Source of the DNA: Halostella pelagica
GTDB taxonomy: Archaea; Halobacteriota; Halobacteria; Halobacteriales; Natronoarchaeaceae
Length of the DNA stretch: 64,000 nucleotides
Reading direction: 5' to 3'
Assembly: GCA_005954745.1 (NCBI GenBank)
Contig: CP040678.1
Location: forward strand, 2,790,001 to 2,854,000
Below, piece after piece: positions 9,581 through 17,222 of this stretch; position 1 is the stretch's first letter, and each line of letters begins with the position of its first letter. The notes under the pieces were generated by a model. It searched no databases. It saw only the letters and a list, made by a program, of their open reading frames with translations, and was not told where the DNA came from. Both the position numbers and the translations under genes were made by a program.

Positions 9581-10047
9581 GTGAGCGCCGATCGGGGTTC
9601 GTCACGGTCTCTCATGGCCCGGTCGGTGTACTGGGCGTCATCGTCGCGGCGTCGGCGCTCGCGGTCACTGCGGACCAGTACGGTCTCGTCGGCGGCGCAC
9701 TGCTGGTCCTCGCGGTGATCTTTCCGCCCCCGTACACCGTCGCGCTGGGGCACGTGCTTCTCGTTGCACTCGATCCGAATGGGCTTTCCCCGGCCGCACT
9801 GGTCGCCGTCGAGGCCGGACTGCTCGCGTCGCTCGTCGACGCGAGCGCGTCCACTGCGCGCGGTCGCGATGCGGTCGCGGTGCTGACTGCTGTCGGCCTT
9901 GTCGTCGGTGTCGTCTGGGGGAGTCTCCGCTTGGGGGCGACACACTGGACAAGCGTCGGCTTGCTGGCACTCGTTGTCGGACTCGGGAGTTACGGGCTGC
10001 ACCGCTACGAACTGGTTCGGTTCGACCTCGTGGGGACAGATAAATGA
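9577..10047 (+). CDS. Small multi-pass membrane protein of the DUF58/MoxR module
   Basis: A 156-residue, very hydrophobic protein with about five membrane segments (for example VGVLGVIVAASALAVTA and VLTAVGLVVGVVWGSLRL). It has no recognised catalytic motif. Starts at a GTG that overlaps the DUF58 stop codon, and its own TGA overlaps the next ATG, so both junctions are 4-nt couplings. I do not know the family function; the conserved neighbourhood suggests a membrane partner of the DUF58 protein. Confidence 0.8.
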   Translation: MSERRSGFVTVSHGPVGVLGVIVAASALAVTADQYGLVGGALLVLAVIFPPPYTVALGHVLLVALDPNGLSPAALVAVEAGLLASLVDASASTARGRDAVAVLTAVGLVVGVVWGSLRLGATHWTSVGLLALVVGLGSYGLHRYELVRFDLVGTDK

Positions 10048-10949
10048 GCGGGAACGAACAGCTATCGACGACCCAGGAGAAAGAGGAACCGACCGCTGGC
10101 AACGACGAACGATCGACCGGCGACGGAGACGACGAACTCCAATTACAGGTCGAACTGCTCCGCGAGGAGAACGAACGTCTGCGACGCTCGTACGCGCTGG
10201 CGAGGCGGAGTAGCTACCGGCGGAGCGCTCTCGGACTCGCCGCGGTCGGCGTGCTCGCGACGGTCGGTGCCGTACTCTTTCCCACCTCGCGGGACGTGTT
10301 ACTGGCTCTGGGCGGGACGGGGCTGTTCGGTGCCGTCCTGACGTACTACCTCACGCCGGAGCGGTTCGTCGCCGCCGACGTCGGCACCGCAGTGTACGGC
10401 GCGATGGCGGACACGGAGGGCGCTATCGTCGACGATCTCGGCCTCACCGACCGGACGGTGTACGTTCCAACCGGTGCGTCGAACCCGGAGGCGTGGCTGT
10501 TCGTCCCGCAGCACGCCGAGTACGAGATCCCCGACGGTGACGCGCTCGCCGCCCCGTTCGTCGTCGGCGACGAGCCGAGCGAGCGCGGCGTCTCGATACG
10601 GCCGACCGGGAGCCCGCTCGTCCGCGAGTTCGACGCTGTCCGGACGGGCGACCCCGGCGACGACCCGGCTGCCGTCGTCGACCAGTTCGCCGACGCCGTC
10701 ACCGAGCAGTTCGAACTCGCGGAGAGCCTGAACGCCGATGTCTCACCCGACGAGCGGCGTGCGACGGTCGGCGTGACCGACAGCGCGTTCGGCGGCGTCG
10801 ACCGGTTCGACCATCCGATCCCGTCCGTTCTCGCTGTGGGATTGGCCGGGGCACTGGACGCGCCAGTCGTTGCCGAGACGACGAGCGGGGACGCTGAGCG
10901 CGCGGACTATCTGGTGACGCTCCGCTGGCCCGAGACCGCGACGGCGTGA
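10044..10949 (+). CDS. Membrane-anchored protein of the DUF58/MoxR module, unknown function
   Basis: A 301-residue protein. Residues 1-50 are polar and acidic with a short coiled coil (LQVELLREENERLRRSYALA). Two membrane helices follow (about 58-100), then a soluble alpha/beta domain (about 105-301) with strands such as VSIRPTGSPLVREFD and DYLVTLRWPE. No enzyme motif is seen. It is the last gene of the DUF58 unit. The gene ends 4 bp from the convergent MoxR gene. The soluble C-terminal domain after a membrane anchor would face the cytoplasm if the N-terminus is inside. Confidence 0.75.
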   Translation: MSGNEQLSTTQEKEEPTAGNDERSTGDGDDELQLQVELLREENERLRRSYALARRSSYRRSALGLAAVGVLATVGAVLFPTSRDVLLALGGTGLFGAVLTYYLTPERFVAADVGTAVYGAMADTEGAIVDDLGLTDRTVYVPTGASNPEAWLFVPQHAEYEIPDGDALAAPFVVGDEPSERGVSIRPTGSPLVREFDAVRTGDPGDDPAAVVDQFADAVTEQFELAESLNADVSPDERRATVGVTDSAFGGVDRFDHPIPSVLAVGLAGALDAPVVAETTSGDAERADYLVTLRWPETATA

Positions 10950-10953
10950 CGGT

Positions 10954-11964
10954 TCAGCCGTCAGTCATCCGGCCGCCGTCCGCCGTCACTGAATCCGAGC
11001 CGGAGTCTGCCGATGTCGACTCGCCGCTCGGCGATTCGACTCCGGCGACTATCTCGTCGACGATTGCCGACGGCGAGACGTCTCCGAGTTCCGCGTCGGC
11101 GTTGAGAACGAGGCGGTGTGCGAGGATCGGTCCCGCGAGCGCCTTCACGTCGTCCGGGATGACGTACCCTCGGCCGTGGATCGCCGCACGCGCTTTCGTC
11201 GCGTCGAGGAAGGCGAGCGACGCTCGCGGCGACCCGCCGTGTTCGACGTCCGGGTGCGAGCGCGACTCGGCGACGATGTCGATGATGTACTCCCGGACCC
11301 GTTCGTCGATGTAGACGTCTTCGACGGTGTCACGGGCGTCCACGATGTCGTCCCTGTCGACGACCTGCTCGACGCTCGAGGCGTCGAGCGTGGGGTCCTC
11401 GTCGAACCGCGAGAGCAGCCGCGATTCCTCCTCGCGGTCCGGGATACCGACGGTGAGTTTGAACTGGAAGCGGTCGCGCTGTGCCTCGGGCAGTTCGAAG
11501 GTCCCTTCCATCTCGATGGGGTTTTGCGTCGCGATTACCATGAACGGGATCGGCAGTCCGAGCGTCGTCCCCTCGATCGTGACGTGGTCTTCCTGCATCG
11601 CTTCGAGCAGTGCGCTCTGAGTCTTCGGCGTCGCGCGGTTGATCTCGTCGGCGACGACGACGTTCGCGAAGACGGGGCCACGCTGAAGTTCGAACTCTCC
11701 GGTGTTCTCTCGATACACCTGCGTCCCGGTGATGTCCGCGGGGAGGATGTCCGGCGTCATCTGGATCCGCGAGTACTCCAGGCCGGAGACCTCGGCGAAA
11801 AGGTTCGCCATCGTCGTCTTGGCGGTCCCCGGAACGCCTTCCAGCAGGACGTGGCCGCGCGTCAGCAACGCGATCGTGATACGCTCGATGAGGTCGTCGT
11901 TGCCGATAAGCACCGATGACATCTCGTCCCGAGCCTCCTCGTACAACGTCGCCGGATCAGCCAT
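10954..11964 (-). CDS. MoxR-family AAA+ ATPase
   Basis: A 336-residue ATPase, likely a chaperone acting on the neighbouring DUF58 and surface proteins. Walker A GVPGTAKTT is at about 43-50, Walker B VVVADEINRATPKTQ at about 106-120, then sensor 1 ATQNPIEMEGTFELPEAQRD and sensor 2 GGSPRASLAFLDATKARA. The lid domain runs to about 305 and the tail is acidic and Ser-rich. The length is normal for MoxR. The ATG before ADPATLY is preferred over a GTG 9 nt upstream; it overlaps the end of the DUF4350 gene by 8 nt, so the two are translationally coupled. Confidence 0.95.
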   Translation of the reverse strand: MADPATLYEEARDEMSSVLIGNDDLIERITIALLTRGHVLLEGVPGTAKTTMANLFAEVSGLEYSRIQMTPDILPADITGTQVYRENTGEFELQRGPVFANVVVADEINRATPKTQSALLEAMQEDHVTIEGTTLGLPIPFMVIATQNPIEMEGTFELPEAQRDRFQFKLTVGIPDREEESRLLSRFDEDPTLDASSVEQVVDRDDIVDARDTVEDVYIDERVREYIIDIVAESRSHPDVEHGGSPRASLAFLDATKARAAIHGRGYVIPDDVKALAGPILAHRLVLNADAELGDVSPSAIVDEIVAGVESPSGESTSADSGSDSVTADGGRMTDG

Positions 11965-13030
11965 TGTTTTCACGTTCGATGCGGCGCTCCATAATGGCTT
12001 GTGTCACCCGTTGGACGCGCTCGTCGTTCCAGTCGGGATGCCGGTCGCGGACGGCGGTCGCCACGTCGTCGGCCGAGAGTTCCGGAGGCTCTGACGGCGA
12101 CTCGCCGGAACTGACGGATGGACCCCGCCTCCCGGCGGTCGGCCACTGCGCCCAGGCGGCGATGGCGATAACGCCGGTCGTCCCGAGCAGTATCTGGAGG
12201 ACAGACGACCGCTGGACGCTGATGAGGGCGGCCATGAGCGGCGGCACGTGCTCGGAGTGCGAGTAATCGAGCAGGACCCGGTCCGCGGACCCGAACAGTC
12301 CCCTGACGAACGCGCGATTCCCCGGCCGGTCCAGCATCGCGTTGATGAACAGGCTCGGGTCGCCGACGACGACGACTCGTCCGTCGCCGACGGACTCCGC
12401 CGTCGCGACCGGATACTCGGACAGTGTTTCGGAATCGTCGAGTTCGTCGTTACGGTTCCCGTCGAAATACGCGTAGGCGGAGGTCGTCGCGAGGACGGTA
12501 GTGCCGTTCGGTCGGACGGCAGTTCCGTGGTTCAACGTCAGGCGTTGGACGTCAGTCGGGAGCGAGCGGTTCGAGACGTTGGTCGCGAGCGGGAGCGCCG
12601 GCGAGCGGTAGTGTCGGCGTTCGTCGCGCAGCGGCCGCCCGTCGACGCGAGCCCTTGCACCGAGGTCGGCCAGCAGCGCGTTGCCGCTGTCGCCGAAGTC
12701 GTCCGCGACGACGAGCGTCCCGCCGTTTTCCACGTACTCGCGGAGACGCGCGGCGTCGCGGTCGTCGTACCGCTCGTCCGGAGAGAGGACGAGCGCGATG
12801 GAGTCGTTCGTCGCGACGGAGTCGTACTCGTCGACATCGCGGACGACGAACGGTTCCGCCCCGTCCGCCTCCGCGGCGCTCCGCAGGTCTGATGCGCCGT
12901 CCCAGCCCGGGTTGAACGCGCCGAACCCGGCCGCCGACGTACTCGCCGCGACGCCGACGGCGAGGACGGTGCCGAGCGCAAGCGCCGCGAGAAGCAGTTG
13001 TGGGTACCCGAGGTCGAACGGGGAGCGCAT
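11957..13030 (-). CDS. DUF4350 domain membrane protein
   Basis: A 357-residue protein. An N-terminal membrane helix (about 10-30) is followed by an extracytoplasmic glutamine-amidotransferase-like fold of the DUF4350 type. Visible elements are LVLSPDERYDDRDAARLREY, VENGGTLVVADDFGDSGNAL and GDGRVVVVGDPSLFIN. A second membrane helix lies at about 285-305, then a short cytoplasmic tail with a DNA-end-like helix pair (WNDERVQRVTQAIMERRIE). DUF4350 genes usually sit beside MoxR and DUF58, as here. The ATG overlaps the stop of the small upstream gene (ATGA), and the end overlaps the MoxR start. Confidence 0.88.
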   Translation of the reverse strand: MRSPFDLGYPQLLLAALALGTVLAVGVAASTSAAGFGAFNPGWDGASDLRSAAEADGAEPFVVRDVDEYDSVATNDSIALVLSPDERYDDRDAARLREYVENGGTLVVADDFGDSGNALLADLGARARVDGRPLRDERRHYRSPALPLATNVSNRSLPTDVQRLTLNHGTAVRPNGTTVLATTSAYAYFDGNRNDELDDSETLSEYPVATAESVGDGRVVVVGDPSLFINAMLDRPGNRAFVRGLFGSADRVLLDYSHSEHVPPLMAALISVQRSSVLQILLGTTGVIAIAAWAQWPTAGRRGPSVSSGESPSEPPELSADDVATAVRDRHPDWNDERVQRVTQAIMERRIERENNG

Positions 13031-13308
13031 CAGCCGAACACCCCCGGCGGCAGGATTTCGAGGAGTCGCCTGACGACGATAGACGCGAAGACTGCGAGTC
13101 CGAGCAGGATGATCCATTTCAACCGCGCCCGCCACCGCGGCGTGACGCCAAGCGACCCGGTGAGTTCGACCACGACGAGAAAGCCGATGAGCGAAACGAC
13201 GAAAAACAGCTCAAGCGAAAACGCCCCCAACAGCGAGAGAGAGAGGATCGTCGCGAGCAGCCAGGCTACCTGCGCGTGGATGAACCGCCAGCGTCGACGC
13301 GTGGCCAT
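13030..13308 (-). CDS. Small membrane protein at the head of the MoxR operon
   Basis: A 92-residue protein with three hydrophobic segments (VAWLLATILSLSLLGAF, LFFVVSLIGFLVVVELTG, WIILLGLAVFASIVV). It has basic patches at the N-terminus and between the helices. Function unknown. The ATG at 13308 is followed at the far end by a 4-nt ATGA overlap with the DUF4350 gene, so it belongs to the same transcript. It may be a membrane scaffold for the module. Confidence 0.7.
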   Translation of the reverse strand: MATRRRWRFIHAQVAWLLATILSLSLLGAFSLELFFVVSLIGFLVVVELTGSLGVTPRWRARLKWIILLGLAVFASIVVRRLLEILPPGVFG

Positions 13309-13398
13309 TATTTGTGAGTGATCCCGTCGAGATACAAAGTAGTGATCCATCCCGCTGTCGAAGCCGGTTTACCGTCCCCCGGAGAACGTGCGGATAGA

Positions 13399-13959
13399 AT
13401 GTGGCCCTGGGGACATCTCGCGGTCGGGTATCTGCTCTATTCGGCGTACGTGCGTCGATACGACGGCCGACCGCCGGGCGGTATCGCGGCGTTGGCGCTC
13501 GCGTTCGGGACGCAGTTTCCGGACCTGATCGACAAACCGCTCGCCTGGAGCGTCAGCGTCCTGCCGAACGGCCGGTCGCTCACACATTCGGTACTCATCG
13601 CCGCGGCGGTCGTCTGTCTCGTCGGTCTGGTCTGTCGACGCCTCCGCAACGGGCCTGTCGCCGTCGCATTCGGTTTCGGATACCTCAGCCATCTCGCCGG
13701 CGACGCCCTCCCGGTCGTCCCCGGCGGAACGGCGGACGAACTCGCATTCCTCCTCTGGCCGCTCCTGCCGCCCGTGGAGTACGACACCCAGCAGGACTTC
13801 GCCGCGCACTTTCTGGGGATCGAACCGACGCCGTTTGTCCTCTTCCAGATCGCCCTCTTCACGGCGGCGCTCGTCGTCTGGATGCGGGACGGCAAGCCCG
13901 GGGCGACCGAACTGAGAGGCCTGCTCGGGAGACGGGAAGAGAGCCCACGAACCCGGTGA
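13399..13959 (+). CDS. Membrane-bound metal-dependent hydrolase (YdjM/DUF457-like)
   Basis: A 186-residue integral membrane protein with four or five helices. The pattern is that of the DUF457/YdjM family of putative metal-dependent hydrolases. Candidate metal ligands are H in PWGHLAVGYLLY (residue 5), D in FGTQFPDLIDKP (about 42), H in RSLTHSVLIA (about 62), and H and D in GYLSHLAGDALP (about 97-101). The substrate is unknown. The start is the ATG before WPWGHLAVG; longer readings are not conserved-looking. It converges with the permease gene at 13969. Confidence 0.85.
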   Translation: MWPWGHLAVGYLLYSAYVRRYDGRPPGGIAALALAFGTQFPDLIDKPLAWSVSVLPNGRSLTHSVLIAAAVVCLVGLVCRRLRNGPVAVAFGFGYLSHLAGDALPVVPGGTADELAFLLWPLLPPVEYDTQQDFAAHFLGIEPTPFVLFQIALFTAALVVWMRDGKPGATELRGLLGRREESPRTR

Positions 13960-13968
13960 TCGGTCGTC

Positions 13969-15213
13969 TTACCGGTCCGCGACGGCGACCGAATCGTGCC
14001 GGGAAACGAGGACGGCGACCAGAAACCCGCTGACGAGACTGACGGCGATTCCGAGCCCCGCGCCGCCGACGAGTATCCGCGGCGAGAGACGGACAACGCC
14101 GTCGAAGCCGACGATAGAGCCGACGAGGCGGTTCATCCCAAACGCGACGGGAAACGTCGCGAGAACGCCCAGCACGCTTCCCAGTAGTCCCAGAAACAGC
14201 GCCCACAGCGTCGTCGTCCCGACGGTCGTCCACCGTGACCATCCAAGCGCACGGAGAACGCTCAGTTCCCGGCGTCGCTGGTAGATCACCGACGACAGGA
14301 CGTTGGCGGTCAGCGCCAGTCCGCCCGCGACGGCCAACGTAACCAGACTTGCCGCGGCCGCGAGAACGACGGCCTGTTCCCCGAGTATCGCCCGTATCTG
14401 CTCCTCGTTCGTTCGGACCTCGTAGTCGGGGTGGGCCCGTTCTATCTCCGCTTTCACCGCGGCCGTCTCCGCGTCGTCACGCACGTCCACGGTGATGAAC
14501 GTCGCCCGGTCCGAGGCGGTCGTCCCTGTGACCTCCTGGAGTTCGCTCAGATGCATCGTCACGGTGGGCGTCCCCAGAAACCGCGAGTACGTCGGCGAGA
14601 TGCCGACCACCGTGAACTCGTGGTTCCGCGCGGTTTCGATCGTTCCGCCGACGTGGAGGGTATCGCCGACGGTGACGTCGAAGCGGTTCGCCGTCTGGCG
14701 GTCGATCACCAGTTCGTGCGTCATCGGCCCGTCGTAGCTGCCGTTCGCGTAGTGGACATCGTCGTTTCGGAAGGGGTTACCCTCCGCGATAGAGACGGAC
14801 GGTCCCCGCGCCGGCGCACCCGCCCCGACGTGGGTCTGGAAGTCCGACCCGTTCGGGCTGACGTAGACGGACTGGAACGCCATCGGCACTGCCGTCTCGA
14901 CACCGTCGCGCGACTCGACACCGTCCGCGACCTCGTGTGCGTCGACCACGGTGTTCTCGATACCGCCGACAGTTCCCGGGTCGAACCTGACTGGGCCGCC
15001 GGTCACCCAGAGGTCACGGTCCGCGGCGTCGAACTTCGTCTCCGCCGTCGCGAGGACGCCGACGCCGACTCCGGCGAGCACCGTCGCCGCGAGGACCGCC
15101 AGTGCGATGCCGACGACGGCGAGCGTGGTCCGGGCCGGGTCGTGACGGATCCACGCCCCGGCGACGCCGGCCATCGCGCGGAGCCGCTGGACGGCTCGTA
15201 ACGGTCGGATCAC
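13969..15213 (-). CDS. MacB/FtsX-type ABC transporter permease (second of pair)
   Basis: A 414-residue permease. The topology is that of the MacB/LolC class: one N-terminal helix (about 28-52), a large extracytoplasmic domain (about 55-275), then three C-terminal helices. The FtsX domain has the motif VIYQRRRELSVLRALGWSRW after the second helix. Translation starts at GTG, which overlaps the stop of the neighbouring permease by 4 nt. It works with the paralogous permease at 15210 and the ATPase at 16444. Such machines move extracytoplasmic substrates or transmit force across the membrane instead of importing solutes. Confidence 0.92.
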   Translation of the reverse strand: MIRPLRAVQRLRAMAGVAGAWIRHDPARTTLAVVGIALAVLAATVLAGVGVGVLATAETKFDAADRDLWVTGGPVRFDPGTVGGIENTVVDAHEVADGVESRDGVETAVPMAFQSVYVSPNGSDFQTHVGAGAPARGPSVSIAEGNPFRNDDVHYANGSYDGPMTHELVIDRQTANRFDVTVGDTLHVGGTIETARNHEFTVVGISPTYSRFLGTPTVTMHLSELQEVTGTTASDRATFITVDVRDDAETAAVKAEIERAHPDYEVRTNEEQIRAILGEQAVVLAAAASLVTLAVAGGLALTANVLSSVIYQRRRELSVLRALGWSRWTTVGTTTLWALFLGLLGSVLGVLATFPVAFGMNRLVGSIVGFDGVVRLSPRILVGGAGLGIAVSLVSGFLVAVLVSRHDSVAVADR

Positions 15214-16451
15214 CGCGTTATCACCTCCATCGGCCGGGTGCGATAGCTCAGGTAGACCGGGTACAGCGAGGCGACGACACCGATCACGATAGCCAGACCG
15301 ATGCCGTAGGGTACCAACACGGGAGAGAAACGGGCGGGCGGGGCGTCACCGACGACCGACGCCGCGATCCGGTTCGTCCCCTCGATACCGGCGGCTCCGA
15401 GGCAGACGCCGAGAAGGCCGCCCAGGAGAGCGACCGTGAGTACTTCGACGAGAACGACCAGCGCTCGCGACCGCCGCGTGTAGCCTACCGCCGCCAGCAG
15501 TGCGAGCCGTCGGCGGTCGTTCGTGACCTCGAGTCCCATCATCGTCGCGACCGTCAGCGCGCCGACGCCGACGGCCGTGACGAACGCGGCGACGACGACG
15601 GCGAGCGGGAGTTCGTCCCCGACGCTGCGGTCGAGCCCGACGCCGTCCCGTGCGATCACGTTCGTTTCCGGATAGACGCCCTCCAGGTCGCCGCGGACGC
15701 TCGGGTCGTTCGTGATGACAAGTATCTGATTCGCGTGGTCGCCCTCGGTCGTCCCCGTGACCGACTGGAGTTCCGCGAGGTGAACGACCGCTATCGGGAC
15801 CGAGCCGACGCCCGCGGAACTCGCACCGTCGACATCCTCGACAGCCACGCGCTGCGTTCGGACGTCTCGCGTTCGAAGCCGAAGGTCTGTGCCTTCGGAA
15901 GCGTTCAGCAGGCCGGCCGCGCTCTCGCTCAGGACGACCTCGTTCGTCGGGTCGCCGCCGTAGTTCCCGTTCGCGTACCGGGGGTCGCCCGCGGTCAGTT
16001 CGCCGGTCGAGACGCCGGCCACTTCGAAGGGCTCGTCCGACGGCACGACGCCGACGACGAGGACGTACTCCCCGACCCCCGCGGAGGGGTTTTCGAGTCC
16101 GACGAACTCCAGCAACACGGGCGAGGCGTGGTCGACCCGGGAGTCGTCGGCGATGGACAGAGCCGTCGCGTGTGAATCCCCCAGTCGGAGGCCGTCCGAC
16201 GCTACCGTCATCGTCGAGGACCCGTCGTCCGGAACGATCCAGTAATCCACGTCCTCGCCGCCGACGGTCGCGCCGCTCGCGAGACCGAGCGCCACGCCGG
16301 TGACTGCGAGGGTGAATCCGACGGCGACGGCGACGCCGACGACGGTGACGAGCACCCGTCGAGAGCGCCCGCCGACCAGTCTGGCGACGGCGCTCCGGGC
16401 ACCGACCCCGACCAGTCCGACGACCCGTCTCAGCCTCGATCCCTCAGCCAT
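15210..16451 (-). CDS. MacB/FtsX-type ABC transporter permease (first of pair)
   Basis: A 413-residue paralogue of the next permease, with the same four-helix layout and large external domain (about 60-270). Both contain a similar stretch (VHLAELQSVTGTTEGDHANQ here; MHLSELQEVTGTTASDRAT in the partner), so the two external domains share origin and the pair is probably a heterodimer. The FtsX motif here is TNDRRRLALLAAVGYTRRS. The ATG overlaps the end of the ATPase gene by 8 nt. Confidence 0.92.
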   Translation of the reverse strand: MAEGSRLRRVVGLVGVGARSAVARLVGGRSRRVLVTVVGVAVAVGFTLAVTGVALGLASGATVGGEDVDYWIVPDDGSSTMTVASDGLRLGDSHATALSIADDSRVDHASPVLLEFVGLENPSAGVGEYVLVVGVVPSDEPFEVAGVSTGELTAGDPRYANGNYGGDPTNEVVLSESAAGLLNASEGTDLRLRTRDVRTQRVAVEDVDGASSAGVGSVPIAVVHLAELQSVTGTTEGDHANQILVITNDPSVRGDLEGVYPETNVIARDGVGLDRSVGDELPLAVVVAAFVTAVGVGALTVATMMGLEVTNDRRRLALLAAVGYTRRSRALVVLVEVLTVALLGGLLGVCLGAAGIEGTNRIAASVVGDAPPARFSPVLVPYGIGLAIVIGVVASLYPVYLSYRTRPMEVITR

Positions 16452-17178
16452 CGTCGATGATCTGTCCGTCCCGTAGGTGGAGAACCCGGTCGGCGCGACG
16501 CAGCGCCCGGTCGTCGTGTGACGCGAGCACCACCGCTCTGTCGTCCGCGACCTCGGTCAACAGTTCGAGAACGCGCTCGCCGGTCGCGGAGTCGAGTTCG
16601 CCGGTCGGTTCGTCGGCGAGCACGACATCGGGGTCCGTCACGAGCGCGCGGGCGATGGCGACGCGTTGCTGTTCGCCGCCGCTCAGTTCGTCCGGACTGT
16701 GTGCGGCCCGGTCACCCAGTCCCACGGTTTCGAGGAGCGATTCGGCGCGGTCGCGCCGGGCGCGCTTCGAACGGCCACGCTGGATCAGCGGGACCGCGAC
16801 GTTCCCTCGGGCGGAGAGCGAGGGAAGCAGGTAAAAGCGCTGGAAGACGACCCCGACGTGGTCCAACCGGAGTCGGGTTCGGCCGCGGCCCGAAAGCGCC
16901 GTTACGTCCGTCCCGGCGAGTTCGATCGTTCCGTCGGACGGTTCGTCGAGGCCGGCGAGGAGATGGAGCAACGTGGACTTGCCGCTCCCGCTCGGTCCCG
17001 CGATTCCGACGACCTCGCCGCGGTCGACGGCCAGCGAAACGCCATCGAGCGCGGTCACGCTCGGACGGTCCGTCGACCGAACTCGCGAGAGCCACCCGTC
17101 CGCCCCGCGGGTGTACTCCCGAGTGAGCGACCGGCACGAGAGGAGCGTCTCGTCGTTCGAGCGCGTCTCCGTCTCCAT
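16444..17178 (-). CDS. ABC transporter ATP-binding protein (LolD/MacB class)
   Basis: A 244-residue nucleotide-binding subunit for the two permeases downstream. Walker A GPSGSGKST, Q-loop VGVVFQRFYLLP, signature ELSGGEQQRVAIARAL, Walker B DVVLADEPTGELD and the H-loop ASHDD are intact. The ELD after Walker B and the gene order fit the LolD/MacB/FtsE class. The ATG at 17178 has a GGAGGAG run about 11 nt before it. An in-frame GTG at 17226 overlaps the stop of the upstream surface-protein gene by 4 nt and is a real alternative start. Confidence 0.95.
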   Translation of the reverse strand: METETRSNDETLLSCRSLTREYTRGADGWLSRVRSTDRPSVTALDGVSLAVDRGEVVGIAGPSGSGKSTLLHLLAGLDEPSDGTIELAGTDVTALSGRGRTRLRLDHVGVVFQRFYLLPSLSARGNVAVPLIQRGRSKRARRDRAESLLETVGLGDRAAHSPDELSGGEQQRVAIARALVTDPDVVLADEPTGELDSATGERVLELLTEVADDRAVVLASHDDRALRRADRVLHLRDGQIIDDG

Positions 17179-17222
17179 GATCGTCCCATCTCCTCCAGTA
17201 TTACTGTCCGAGTTCAGCCGAG

